DNA from: Pacificispira sp002696645
GTDB taxonomy: Bacteria; Pseudomonadota; Alphaproteobacteria; UBA8366; Aestuariispiraceae
Length of the DNA stretch: 64,000 nucleotides
Assembly: GCF_048892425.1 (NCBI RefSeq)
Contig: NZ_JBLZHU010000002.1
Span: 561,939-625,938 of the forward strand
Direction: 5' to 3'
Part shown: piece after piece, positions 1 to 8,487 of the stretch
How the letters are laid out: each line of letters opens with the position of its first letter
How positions within the stretch are numbered: position 1 is the stretch's first letter
Notes under the pieces: generated by a model
Databases searched by the model: none
The model's input: the letters and a program-made list of their open reading frames with translations, nothing else
Told to the model about the DNA's origin: nothing
Position numbers and translations under genes: made by a program

Positions 1-76
1 CTCTTGTCCTGTCCTTCTTCCTGCGACCGAACGTCTTTTTAGAGCAGTTCGCTGGAGAGAAGTTGGAGTAGGGAGT

Positions 77-89
77 TGGTCCAGGACCA
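77..89. promoter_or_regulatory. Palindrome upstream of the ABC binding-protein gene
   Basis: A perfect 13-base palindrome, TGGTCC-A-GGACCA, sits about 60 bases before the start of the first gene. It could be an operator, for example for the IclR regulator encoded downstream, but no second copy was found by eye before the other genes of the group. The rest of the first 150 bases holds no recognisable gene. Confidence 0.3.
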
Positions 90-150
90 TCCCTGATCCA
101 CAGAAAAAGTTCAATTAAAACACCCAAATCAAAAAAGATGGGAGGAAACT

Positions 151-1356
151 ATGCGTAAACTAGCCCTATATGCAGGCCTTGTTACGGCCCTTTTTGTTGG
201 AAGCGCTCAGGCGCAAGTGTCTGATGACGTCATTAAAATCGGCGTGTTGAATGACCAGTCCGGCAGCTTCGCCGATCTGTCTGGTCCCAATGGCGTGATT
301 GCTGCGGAAATGGCGGTCGAAGATTTCGGTGGTACGGTTCTTGGCAAGAAGATTGAAGTTGTCTCTGCCGATCACCAGAACAAGGTTGATATCGGCCTGG
401 ATATCGCTCGCAAATGGTATGAAAGTGAAGGCGTTGATCTGATCATCGATGTGCCGAATTCGGCAATTGCTATCGGTGTGAACGATTTGACTCGTGATTT
501 GGACAAGATTGCGATTTTCACCAGTGCTGGCTCATCGGCTCTGACGGGGGCGAAATGCTCTCCGAATGGCATTCACTGGACCTATGACACCTATGCCCTG
601 GCGCGCGGTGTTGCCACGGCCATGCTGGAAAATGGTGACAAGAGCTGGTTCTTCCTGGTCAGTGACTATGCGTTTGGTCATGCGCTGCGGGCAGATGCCG
701 GGCAGGTCGTGGAAAACAATGGTGGCACCATCGTTGGTGAAGTGAAGCATCCGCTGAATACCGCTGATTTTGCTTCTTACCTCTTGCAGGCTCAGGCTTC
801 GGGCGCACAGGTTATCGGTCTTGCCAATGGCAGTGCCGACACCGTGAACTCGATCAAACAGGCCAATGAATTCGGGATTACCCAGTCCGGTCAAAAGCTG
901 GCGGCCCTGTTGTTCTTCCTGACCGATGTGCATTCACTGGGTCTGGATCTGGCCGCAGGCGTGAACCTGGTGGAAGCCTTCTATTGGGATCAGACGGACG
1001 AAACCCGTGCCTGGTCTGAACGGTTCTACAAGCGTACCGGTGTGATGCCGACCATGCTGCATGCCAGCGACTATGCGGCTGTTATGCATTATCTGAAGGC
1101 CATTGAGGCCGCCGGTACCGATGCCAGTGGCCCGGTTCTGGAGAAAATGAAAGGCACGAAGATCAACGACTTCTTCACCAAGGATGCCTATATCCGTGAA
1201 GATGGCCGCGTGATCCGCGATATGTATCTCTACAGCGTGAAGAACAAATCCGACTCCAAGCGCGATTGGGATTATTATAACGTCGTGCGCACCATTCCGG
1301 GTGAGCAAGCTTTCCGTCCCTTGGCTGAAAGCGAGTGCCCGTTGGTCAAGAAGTAA
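151..1356 (+). CDS. ABC transporter substrate-binding protein, branched-chain amino acid (LivJ/K) type
   Basis: Periplasmic binding protein of a Liv-type (HAAT family) ABC importer, 401 residues, normal for the family. The N-terminus is a classic signal peptide (MRK, a hydrophobic core, then AQA near residue 21), followed by the Type I periplasmic-binding fold that begins with the typical KIGVLNDQSG strand. GGAGG lies 5 bases before the ATG. The matching ATPases and permeases are at 4.0-7.4 kb on the same strand, separated from this gene by two SDR genes and an IclR regulator, so the protein probably feeds that transporter. The substrate is not readable. Divergent members of this family in soil alphaproteobacteria often bind aromatic or hydroxy acids rather than leucine, and the SDR-rich context fits a non-amino-acid substrate (inference). 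Confidence 0.9.
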   Translation: MRKLALYAGLVTALFVGSAQAQVSDDVIKIGVLNDQSGSFADLSGPNGVIAAEMAVEDFGGTVLGKKIEVVSADHQNKVDIGLDIARKWYESEGVDLIIDVPNSAIAIGVNDLTRDLDKIAIFTSAGSSALTGAKCSPNGIHWTYDTYALARGVATAMLENGDKSWFFLVSDYAFGHALRADAGQVVENNGGTIVGEVKHPLNTADFASYLLQAQASGAQVIGLANGSADTVNSIKQANEFGITQSGQKLAALLFFLTDVHSLGLDLAAGVNLVEAFYWDQTDETRAWSERFYKRTGVMPTMLHASDYAAVMHYLKAIEAAGTDASGPVLEKMKGTKINDFFTKDAYIREDGRVIRDMYLYSVKNKSDSKRDWDYYNVVRTIPGEQAFRPLAESECPLVKK

Positions 1357-1371
1357 GGATTTACTTTCTTC

Positions 1372-2121
1372 ATGACCCTCTTGCCTCAGACTAGAGCGAT
1401 CGTCACCGGTGCCGCCCGAAAGGACGGCATCGGTTGGGCGGTCGCTCAACTTTTTCTTTCAAATGGTGCACAGGTTGTTCTGATTGACATGGATCAGGAC
1501 GCCGTCCAGTCCTCAGCGACAGAGATGGGGGCCTTGGGTGCAATTGCCTGTGATGTCTCTGACCAAGGCGCGGTTCGGACTGCGGTTGCCCAAGCTGTTG
1601 CCCTGTTGGGCGGCCTGGACTGCGTGGTCAACAGCGCAGGGATCGTGAATGCAACCCGCCTGAGTGACATTACCGACGCCGATTGGCATCGCATGATTGA
1701 TGTCAATCTGGGGGGAACTTTCAATCTTCTGCAAGCCGCAATCCCTGCTATGACAGAGGGTAGAAACGCCAGTTTTGTGGCCATATCCTCCATGGCGGGA
1801 ATGCGCGGCGGTGGCTTGTTGGGCAGCAGCCATTATGCTGCATCAAAGGCCGGAATTCTGGGGTTGGTCAAAGGGGCCGCGCGGGAATTGGGCCCGGCAA
1901 AGATACGCGTCAATGCCCTGGCGCCTGGAATAGTTGATACCAGCATGACCCGCGGCAAATTCGGGCCGGATTGGGAAAAAATGCTGTTGGATCAAATTCC
2001 CCTGGGACGGTTCGCAAGTCCCGATGACATTGCCAAAGCATGCCTGTTTCTGGCCAGCGACCTTTCATGCTATATGACGGGTGTCACACTGGATGTGAAT
2101 GGTGGATATTTCCTGCATTAA
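1372..2121 (+). CDS. SDR family NAD(P)-dependent oxidoreductase
   Basis: Classical short-chain dehydrogenase/reductase, 249 residues. It has the N-terminal TGxxxGxG cofactor motif in the slightly extended form TGAARKDGIG, the NSAG motif of the central strand, catalytic Ser in ISSMAG, and YAASK as the Tyr-x-x-x-Lys pair. The C-terminal half ends with the usual DVNGGYF element. It begins 15 bases after the binding-protein stop, so the two are likely cotranscribed. The role is probably oxidation of a hydroxyl group on the imported compound or a derivative; the substrate is unknown. This is one of three SDR genes in the first 8.5 kb. Confidence 0.87.
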   Translation: MTLLPQTRAIVTGAARKDGIGWAVAQLFLSNGAQVVLIDMDQDAVQSSATEMGALGAIACDVSDQGAVRTAVAQAVALLGGLDCVVNSAGIVNATRLSDITDADWHRMIDVNLGGTFNLLQAAIPAMTEGRNASFVAISSMAGMRGGGLLGSSHYAASKAGILGLVKGAARELGPAKIRVNALAPGIVDTSMTRGKFGPDWEKMLLDQIPLGRFASPDDIAKACLFLASDLSCYMTGVTLDVNGGYFLH

Positions 2122-2233
2122 GTGGACAGAAGTGTCGGTTCAGCTAAATAATACTCTATGATGCAAAATTCGAATGATTGGGCCCTGCGGTTAGGGCAGA
2201 TGTTTTTGAATGGCTTCTTAAGGAATTATCATT

Positions 2234-3079
2234 TTGGCGACTAAGATGGACGATACGGCAGCGCGGCGGGGCAGCAGCGCTGATCGCATGTTGGGAATTC
2301 TCGATTACTTCACGACGGAAACCCCGGCCTGGACCGTTGACGCCCTGCAAGCAGAAATGGGTGGATCCCGCGCCACCACCTATCGCTATGTCAAGGCGCT
2401 GGTGGATGCGGGTCTGTTGGCACCAGCCGCTGGCGGGGCCTACGTTCTGGGCGCGCGCATCATTGAACTGGATCGGCAAATCCGGCTGTGTGATCCGCTA
2501 TTGGCGGCGGCGCGTGATGTTATGTCGCGTGTTTGTGATGAGTATCAGGCCAATCTGATGCTGTGCAGTTTCTATGGTGAAAAGGTGATGTGCGTTCATC
2601 AGGAATGGATCGATGCGAAGGTCCAGTCCAGCTATGAACGCGGACGCCCGATGCCGTTGTTTCGCGGTGCGACCGCCCGGATGATCCTGGCCTATCTGCC
2701 AACCTATCAGCAAAAGAACCTGCTGTTGAATCACGCAAAAGAGATTGCGGATTCTGGCCTGGGCGAAACGTGGGAAGAGTTTCGTGGCAACCTGAAGGCA
2801 ATGCGCCGGGATGGAAGTTGTGTGTCTTTTGGACAAATCGATAACACTTTGGTGGGAATTGGTGCGCCGATTTTCCTGGGTCAGGGGGATGTCACAGGCA
2901 GCCTGTCTTTCATCGTGTCGCGCGCGGGCTTGAAAGACACCCGTATTGAAGAATTGCGGGCTGCGGTAAAAGTCGCAGCGGCGGAGATATCAGAGCGTTT
3001 GGATCTGGTGATGTCTGTCACGAATGGCGGAAATCAGGCGTCGCGATCCCCCCGCCGATTGGCGGCGGGAACGCATTAA
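2234..3079 (+). CDS. IclR family transcriptional regulator
   Basis: Regulator of 281 residues with the IclR architecture: an N-terminal winged helix-turn-helix (about residues 15-75, containing GGSRATTYRYVKALVDAGLL) and a C-terminal GAF-like effector domain. The start is taken as TTG because AAGGA lies about 10 bases upstream; the ATG four codons later would sit too far from that site. It is transcribed in the same direction as the transporter and SDR genes and lies between the binding-protein gene and the rest of the Liv operon, so it probably controls that cluster in response to the imported compound or a catabolite (inference). The C-terminal 20 residues are basic and look disordered. Confidence 0.87.
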   Translation: MATKMDDTAARRGSSADRMLGILDYFTTETPAWTVDALQAEMGGSRATTYRYVKALVDAGLLAPAAGGAYVLGARIIELDRQIRLCDPLLAAARDVMSRVCDEYQANLMLCSFYGEKVMCVHQEWIDAKVQSSYERGRPMPLFRGATARMILAYLPTYQQKNLLLNHAKEIADSGLGETWEEFRGNLKAMRRDGSCVSFGQIDNTLVGIGAPIFLGQGDVTGSLSFIVSRAGLKDTRIEELRAAVKVAAAEISERLDLVMSVTNGGNQASRSPRRLAAGTH

Positions 3080-3117
3080 TCTTTGATTTCTTTCTATAAA
3101 CCCACTCAAAATTCATA

Positions 3118-3147
3118 TTGCAATAATTCATAAAAATCTTATATAGT
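3118..3147 (+). promoter_or_regulatory. Candidate sigma-70 promoter of the SDR-Liv operon
   Basis: The AT-rich spacer contains TTGCAA (3118-3123) followed after 16 bases by TATATA (3140-3145), or after 18 bases by TATAGT. A short inverted repeat, GGCAA (3156-3160) and TTGCC (3174-3178), follows immediately and could be a regulator site. This is the only clearly AT-rich spacer in the group and precedes the seven-gene run from 3230 to 8487. Confidence 0.5.
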
Positions 3148-3229
3148 GAGATTAAGGCAAATGACTTAACGAATTGCCAAGATGGATGGGCATGAATGCC
3201 CGCCGCTATATAGGAAGGAACGCCAGATT

Positions 3230-4012
3230 ATGATCGACGCAGAATATTTGCGCCGTACATTCGGGTTGGAAGGGCGAGTTGCTCTTGTGACCGGCGCTGC
3301 ACGGGGATTGGGCTTTGCCATATCTGAGGCGCTTGCCAAGGCAGGTGCTCATGTTGTGATCAACGATGTTGGCGCACAAGCCGCAGACGAAGCCGTTGCC
3401 GCGCTTCGTAATCAAGGATTTTCAGCGGAACCTGCCGTGTTCAGCGTCTCTGATGAGGCGGCTGCGGATGCAGGCGTAAAGGCGATTATCGAAAAGCACG
3501 GCCATTTGGACATCATTGTCAGCAATGCCGGCAATCAGAATCGCAAACCTTTTCATGACTATACGCGCGACGAATGGGACTCATTGTTTGATGTCCATAT
3601 CAACGGGGCGTTCCATGTGTTGCGGGCGGCATTGCCATCAATGCAGAAGAATGGTTTTGGCCGCATCGTCATGATGTCGTCCGTTGCCAGCCGTGCATCG
3701 CGTGGCGCCATCTCTCTGTATGCGACGGTGAAGGGTGGTTTGGCATCGATGACCCGGGCGCTGGCGGTGGAATATGCGGGTCAGGGGATCACAGTCAACG
3801 CCCTGGCACCAGGCTTCATGCAGACGGAATTCACCACGGCGCTGCAATCGAATGAAGAGTTTCAGGATTACATCAAACGCGACGTGCCGCTGGGACGCTG
3901 GGGCAAGGCTGAAGAGCTTGGTCCGGCTGTGATTTATCTGACCAGCCAGGCTGGCGACTTTGTAAATGGGGAGGTGCTGACAATCGACGGCGGCCTTCTG
4001 GCGAAGTTCTGA
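3230..4012 (+). CDS. SDR family NAD(P)-dependent oxidoreductase
   Basis: Short-chain dehydrogenase/reductase, 260 residues from the chosen start. The ATG at 3230 is preferred over an in-frame ATG 48 bases earlier because AGGAAGGA lies 10 bases before it and homology would begin just after it. Motifs: TGAARGLGFA at the cofactor site, NAGNQN, catalytic Ser in MSSVAS, and YATVK as the Tyr-x-x-x-Lys pair. The C-terminal TIDGG element is intact. It heads the run that continues with the Liv ATPases, with livG starting 7 bases after its stop. It resembles gluconate 5-dehydrogenase and 3-oxoacyl-reductase-like enzymes; the real substrate is unknown. Confidence 0.88.
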   Translation: MIDAEYLRRTFGLEGRVALVTGAARGLGFAISEALAKAGAHVVINDVGAQAADEAVAALRNQGFSAEPAVFSVSDEAAADAGVKAIIEKHGHLDIIVSNAGNQNRKPFHDYTRDEWDSLFDVHINGAFHVLRAALPSMQKNGFGRIVMMSSVASRASRGAISLYATVKGGLASMTRALAVEYAGQGITVNALAPGFMQTEFTTALQSNEEFQDYIKRDVPLGRWGKAEELGPAVIYLTSQAGDFVNGEVLTIDGGLLAKF

Positions 4013-4019
4013 GGCCGTC

Positions 4020-4772
4020 ATGTCAGATTATATCTTAGAAACACAAGGCCTTGTGAAGGCCTTCGGTGGCTTTACGGCAGTCAAGGATGTTGCCCTAAAG
4101 GTTCGCCCCAACACGGTCCATGCCCTGATTGGCCCCAATGGCGCAGGCAAGACCACAGTTTTCAATCTTCTAACCAAATTTATGCCACCAACCAGCGGGC
4201 AGATCTTTTTCAAGGGCAAAGAGATTACCAATAAGACCCCCGTGCAGGTTGCGCGGCAGGGGTTGGTTCGGTCTTTTCAGATTTCGGCGGTGTTCTCTGG
4301 CCTGACGGTGTTTGAAAATTTGCGTGTCGCCTTAGCGCGACCTTTGGGTTTGTCGTATAAGTTCTGGCGGCATCTGGACAGTTTGAAATCGACCGATGCA
4401 CGGGCCACTGAGTTGATGGAAGCCGTTGGCCTGACGGAATTTCGCGATATCCGGGCGGCCGATCTTGCCTATGGCCGAAAGCGTGCGCTGGAATTGGCGA
4501 CGACTTTGGCCCTGGATCCTGAACTGGTGCTGTTGGATGAACCAATGGCGGGCCTGGGTCAGGAAGATATCGCCGGTATCAGCAAGCTGATTCATGCCCT
4601 TAAGGCCGACCGCACGGTCATTATGGTGGAACACAACCTGTCCGTCGTGGCGGATCTGTCTGACACGATCACGGTCCTGCAACGGGGTGAAATTCTGGCG
4701 GAAGGCAACTATGCCAGCGTCTCCACCGATAAGCGCGTCGTGGAAGCCTATCTGGGAGGTGACTATGAGTGA
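4020..4772 (+). CDS. livG: Branched-chain amino acid-type ABC transporter ATPase (LivG)
   Basis: ATP-binding subunit of the Liv-type importer, 250 residues. Walker A is GPNGAGKTT, the Q-loop region follows at VRSFQ, the signature motif is the LivG variant LAYGRKRALELA, Walker B is LVLLDEP and the switch His is in VEHN. It overlaps the next ATPase gene through ATGAGTGA, indicating translational coupling. With LivF, LivH, LivM and the binding protein at 151 it forms a complete five-component importer. The symbol is assigned by family and position; the transported compound is not known. Confidence 0.92.
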   Translation: MSDYILETQGLVKAFGGFTAVKDVALKVRPNTVHALIGPNGAGKTTVFNLLTKFMPPTSGQIFFKGKEITNKTPVQVARQGLVRSFQISAVFSGLTVFENLRVALARPLGLSYKFWRHLDSLKSTDARATELMEAVGLTEFRDIRAADLAYGRKRALELATTLALDPELVLLDEPMAGLGQEDIAGISKLIHALKADRTVIMVEHNLSVVADLSDTITVLQRGEILAEGNYASVSTDKRVVEAYLGGDYE

Positions 4773-5487
4773 TACATCCTCCAACAAATCGGCCGTGCTG
4801 AAGGTTGAGAATCTGCAAGCCTGGTATGGGGAATCCCACATTCTGCATGGCATGACATTCGATGTGAACGAAGGCGAGGTTGTGACATTGCTGGGGCGCA
4901 ATGGCGCGGGCAAGACGACGACGTTGCGATCGATCATGGGGATTGTTGAAACGCGCACGGGCATGGTTGAAATCAATGGCAAATCCGCTTTGTCGGTTCC
5001 TGCCCATATGATCAGTCCCATGGGTATAGCCTATTGCCCGGAAGAACGCGGGATATACAAATCGCTGACCGTCCGGGAAAACCTGATGTTGCCGCCAGTG
5101 ATCGCACCGGGTGGTATGACCGTTGACGAGATATTTGAGCTGTTCCCCAATATCGCGGAACGGTTGAACAGCGGCGGCGGCAACCTGTCCGGTGGGGAGC
5201 AGCAAATGCTGGCCATCGCCCGCATTCTGCGCACGGGCTGTCGCTTGCTGTTGCTGGATGAGCCGACGGAAGGTTTGGCCCCCGTCATTGTTCAGGCCAT
5301 CGGGCGGGTTCTGAAAACGCTGAAATCCCGTGGCTATACGATCCTGCTGGTTGAACAGAATTTCCGGTTCGCCGCGACCGTGGCCGATCGCCATTACGTC
5401 GTCGAACATGGACAGGTGATCGATCAGATAGCCAATTCCGATATCGGACGTGAAAGCGGTCGATTGCACGAATATCTGGGCATTTAA
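4765..5487 (+). CDS. livF: Branched-chain amino acid-type ABC transporter ATPase (LivF)
   Basis: Second ATP-binding subunit, 240 residues. Walker A is GRNGAGKTT, the signature is LSGGEQQMLAIAR, Walker B is LLLLDEP followed by TEGLAP, and the switch region is LLVEQNF, all characteristic of LivF. The reading frame stays open far upstream, but the true start is the ATG at 4765: GGGAGGT precedes it and the overlap with the livG stop is the usual coupling. The last residues (LHEYLGI) match the family end. Confidence 0.92.
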   Translation: MSDTSSNKSAVLKVENLQAWYGESHILHGMTFDVNEGEVVTLLGRNGAGKTTTLRSIMGIVETRTGMVEINGKSALSVPAHMISPMGIAYCPEERGIYKSLTVRENLMLPPVIAPGGMTVDEIFELFPNIAERLNSGGGNLSGGEQQMLAIARILRTGCRLLLLDEPTEGLAPVIVQAIGRVLKTLKSRGYTILLVEQNFRFAATVADRHYVVEHGQVIDQIANSDIGRESGRLHEYLGI

Positions 5488-5500
5488 GGGGGGCGTGGAT

Positions 5501-6385
5501 ATGGATATTTTCGGTGTGCCGGTCCAGGCCTTGCTGGGGCAAGTTCTTATCGGTCTGATCAATGGGGGATTCTATGCGATCCTCAGCCTGGGTTTGGCGC
5601 TGATCTTCGGATTGCTGAACATCATCAACTTTGCCCATGGGGCTGTCTATACTGCTGGGGCGTTTGTCGCCTGGCTGTTGTTGGAACATCTGGGAATTGG
5701 TTATTGGGGGGCGTTGCTGTTCGCGCCGGGCATCATCGCCTTGATCGGCATATTCCTGGAAAAGACACTTGTATCGCAGATCTATCGACAGGATCATCTG
5801 TATGGCCTGTTATTGACCTATGGTATGGCGCTGATCATCGAAGGTGGCTTCCGTCAAGGCTATGGCGTATCGGGTATTCCCTATAACCTGCCAGAGACGT
5901 TATCGGGTGGGGTTAATCTGGGATTCATGTATCTGCCGATCTATCGCGGTTGGGTCGTGGTTGTTTCCTTCGTGGTCTGTTTCCTGGTCTGGTATGTGAT
6001 TGAGCGCACGAAGCTTGGCTCCACATTGCGGGCGGCGACGGAAAACCCGGCTTTGACCAAGGCCTTTGGCATCAATGTGCCCAGACTGATCACGCTGATC
6101 TATGCCCTGGGGGTTGGATTGGCGGCTTTTGCCGGTGTGTTGGCGGCCCCGATCTATCAGGTCAATCCTTTGATGGGGTCCAATCTGATCATTGTTGTCT
6201 TTGCCGTCGTGGTGATTGGCGGCATGGGGTCGATCATGGGCGCCATCGTCAGCGGCTTTGCGCTCGGGGTTGTAGAGGGACTGACCAAGGTCTTCTACCC
6301 GCCGGCCTCGCAACTGGTGATCTTTATATTCATGGCGGCCATTCTGCTGATCCGGCCCGCTGGACTGTTTGGGAGGAAGCAATGA
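5501..6385 (+). CDS. livH: Branched-chain amino acid-type ABC transporter permease (LivH)
   Basis: Inner-membrane permease, 294 residues, with about eight hydrophobic segments and the LivH hallmark GLALIFGLLNIINFAHGA near the N-terminus. The ATG at 5501 is chosen because AAGGGGGG lies 7 bases upstream and the frame upstream overlaps livF. The EAA-like cytoplasmic loop (LGSTLRAATENPALTKAFGI) that contacts the ATPase is visible. Its stop overlaps the livM start by four bases (ATGA). Confidence 0.92.
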   Translation: MDIFGVPVQALLGQVLIGLINGGFYAILSLGLALIFGLLNIINFAHGAVYTAGAFVAWLLLEHLGIGYWGALLFAPGIIALIGIFLEKTLVSQIYRQDHLYGLLLTYGMALIIEGGFRQGYGVSGIPYNLPETLSGGVNLGFMYLPIYRGWVVVVSFVVCFLVWYVIERTKLGSTLRAATENPALTKAFGINVPRLITLIYALGVGLAAFAGVLAAPIYQVNPLMGSNLIIVVFAVVVIGGMGSIMGAIVSGFALGVVEGLTKVFYPPASQLVIFIFMAAILLIRPAGLFGRKQ

Positions 6386-7356
6386 ACCAGGTCAATCTCT
6401 CCAGCCCGGCGGCAAATCCTCGTCGTGGCACGATGCAGCGGACAGTGTTTACAGGCGCTTTGATCCTGCTGGCCTGTCTGGCACCTGCAGTGCTGTACCC
6501 GACCTTCCTGATGAAGGGGTTGTGCTTTGCCCTGTTCGCCATGGCCTTCAATCTGCTGATTGGCTATGTGGGGCTGCTATCTTTTGGTCATGCGGCCTTT
6601 TTCGGGGCGGCGGCTTATATCGTGGGGCATGCGTTGAAGGTCTGGGGCCTGCCCATTGAACTGGCCTTAGTGATCGCCACCCTGTCTTCGGCTTTTCTGG
6701 GCACGATTGTCGGCTGGCTGGCCATTCGGCGCCAGGGCATCTATTTTGCGATGATCACCCTGGCCTTGTCACAGGTGGTTTACTTTGTCGCCTTGCAGGC
6801 ACCCCAGACCGGTGGAGAGGATGGTTTGCAGGCCATTCCGCGCGGTGTCCTGTTCGGCCTGTTTGATCTGTCGGACAGCCTGGTTCTGTACTATGTCGTG
6901 CTGGCGATTTTCTTGGCCTGTTTCTTCATGATGCAGCGGATTGTATCCTCCCCCTTTGGGGAAGTGCTGCGCGCCATTCGCGATAATGAACCCCGGGCGG
7001 TGTCATTGGGGTATCAGGTTGATAATTACAAATTGCTGGCCTTTACCCTATCGGCGGGCCTGTCAGGACTGGCCGGGGCATTGAAGGCCATCGTGTTTCA
7101 GATCGCATCCCTGTCGGATGTGCATTGGCATGCCTCGGGAGAGGTGGTGCTGATGACCCTGTTGGGTGGCATTGGGACGGCTATGGGACCCGTGGTTGGC
7201 GCGTTCACTTATGTCGCGCTACAGAACTATCTGGCACCGTTTGGATCCTGGGTCTTCATCATCCAGGGGGTGGTGTTTGTTCTGTGTGTCCTGGTCTTCC
7301 GGGATGGCATTGTGGGTCTATTGGGTCGCATCCGGAAACGCATTGGCTTCAATTAA
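6382..7356 (+). CDS. livM: Branched-chain amino acid-type ABC transporter permease (LivM)
   Basis: Second inner-membrane permease, 324 residues. It has the LivM hallmark AFNLLIGYVGLLSFGHAAFF and the loop FGEVLRAIRDNEPRAVSLGY expected to dock on the ATPase dimer. About eight to ten membrane segments alternate with short loops. It overlaps livH by four bases and is followed by the Dabb gene after a short spacer, so the transporter and the small enzyme genes are one transcription unit. Confidence 0.92.
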   Translation: MNQVNLSSPAANPRRGTMQRTVFTGALILLACLAPAVLYPTFLMKGLCFALFAMAFNLLIGYVGLLSFGHAAFFGAAAYIVGHALKVWGLPIELALVIATLSSAFLGTIVGWLAIRRQGIYFAMITLALSQVVYFVALQAPQTGGEDGLQAIPRGVLFGLFDLSDSLVLYYVVLAIFLACFFMMQRIVSSPFGEVLRAIRDNEPRAVSLGYQVDNYKLLAFTLSAGLSGLAGALKAIVFQIASLSDVHWHASGEVVLMTLLGGIGTAMGPVVGAFTYVALQNYLAPFGSWVFIIQGVVFVLCVLVFRDGIVGLLGRIRKRIGFN

Positions 7357-7380
7357 CAGTCTCTAGAGGTGGGAATTCCT

Positions 7381-7680
7381 ATGTCAGTCTTTTATCACGT
7401 CGTTATGATGAAATATCGCGACGGTGCGGATGCGGCCTTTCATGAAAAGGTTCAGGAGTATTGCCAGGCCATACAAGAGGCCTGCGCCGGCGTGCTGTCT
7501 TATGATTATGCGACGAACAAGGCGACCCGATCCCAAGGGTACGATTTTGCCATTCTGGCGCGGTTTGAAAGCGAAGACCATCATGATGCCTATCAGATCG
7601 ACCCCAATCATGTCGCGATGAAGACATTCATGGCAACCCAGATCGAAAAGATGGTCGTGCTGGATTGCACCGCGTCTTAA
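7381..7680 (+). CDS. Dabb (stress-responsive A/B-barrel) family protein
   Basis: Small protein of 99 residues with the Dabb ferredoxin-like fold: an N-terminal strand FYHVVMMKYRDG, a helix with regular charge pattern, and a central His-rich segment (FESEDHHDAYQIDPNHV) typical of this family. The ATG at 7381 is preferred to the in-frame GTG 12 bases upstream because GAGGTGGGA lies just before it. Some Dabb proteins act as small enzymes (polyketide cyclase or decarboxylase-like); others have no known role. Its place between the permease and an SDR gene suggests a part in the same catabolic route. Confidence 0.8.
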   Translation: MSVFYHVVMMKYRDGADAAFHEKVQEYCQAIQEACAGVLSYDYATNKATRSQGYDFAILARFESEDHHDAYQIDPNHVAMKTFMATQIEKMVVLDCTAS

Positions 7681-7704
7681 GGCTGACTGCATTAGGGGAC
7701 GGAG

Positions 7705-8487
7705 ATGGATCTTAACCTGGCGGGTAAGACGGCCTTGATCACGGGGGCCAGCAAAGGGATCGGTCGTGCCATTGCTGTGGCTTTGGCTCAGGAAGGCTGT
7801 GATCTGATCCTGGTGGCGCGGGATGGGGTGGCATTGAACACCCTTAAGGCTGAATTGCTGCGGCGCTTTTCCTGTTCTGTCACTGTATTCAGCGGGGATA
7901 TGTCCCAATCTGCCGATCAGGATAAACTGTATGAAACCCATGGGGAAATCGACATCCTGGTGAACAATGCCGGGGCGATACCGGCGGGTTCACTGAACGC
8001 GGCGGATGAGGATCAATGGCGACGCGCCTGGGACCTGAAGGTTTATGGCTATATCAATCTGTGTCGTTTGTACCTGACCGCCCTGCAACGTCGGGGATCG
8101 GGCGTCATCGTCAATGTGATCGGCAATTCTGGCGAGCGCGTGAACCCGAATTACATCATGGGCAGCAGCGGCAATGCGGCCCTGATGGCGATGACGCGGG
8201 CACTGGGCGCAAAGTCACCCGAATATGGAGTCCGGGTGTTGGGGGTGAATCCCGGTGTCACCGCCACAGAACGGGCGGAAACCATGGTGCGATCCTACAG
8301 CCAGACCCGATTTGGCACCCCGGATCGCGGGGCGGAGATCCTGGCCGACATGAACCTGCCTTTCGGGCGCATGGCAAAGCCTGAAGAAGTGGCAGATCTT
8401 GTCACTTTCCTGGCATCCGACCGCGCCCGCTACATCAGCGGCACAATCGTCACAATCGACGGCGGCAGCGCCAACCGGAATTTTTGA
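7705..8487 (+). CDS. SDR-fold protein lacking the usual Tyr-Lys catalytic pair
   Basis: A 260-residue SDR-fold protein. The cofactor motif TGASKGIG (about residues 13-20) and NNAG (87-90) are intact, so NAD(P) binding is likely. The active-site segment is unusual: where a normal SDR has YxxxK followed by AAL and TRAL, this protein has GSSGNAAL (residues 153-160) and TRAL (164-167), giving Gly and Asn at the Tyr and Lys positions. A Tyr is present four residues earlier (Tyr150, in NYIMG). The catalytic Ser position also looks changed (VIGNSG). A divergent SDR subgroup with this NYIxGSxGNAAL signature exists, so it is probably a real gene rather than a decayed one. It is the last gene before the AT-rich island. 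Confidence 0.82.
   Translation: MDLNLAGKTALITGASKGIGRAIAVALAQEGCDLILVARDGVALNTLKAELLRRFSCSVTVFSGDMSQSADQDKLYETHGEIDILVNNAGAIPAGSLNAADEDQWRRAWDLKVYGYINLCRLYLTALQRRGSGVIVNVIGNSGERVNPNYIMGSSGNAALMAMTRALGAKSPEYGVRVLGVNPGVTATERAETMVRSYSQTRFGTPDRGAEILADMNLPFGRMAKPEEVADLVTFLASDRARYISGTIVTIDGGSANRNF

Noticed and set aside
2182..2197. GCCCT/AGGGC stem before the IclR gene followed by five T residues
   Set aside because: The stem is only five base pairs and the T-run begins several bases later, too weak to call a terminator.
4594..4764. Upstream extension of the LivF reading frame
   Set aside because: It overlaps livG in another frame, lacks a ribosome site, and the family begins at the ATG at 4765.
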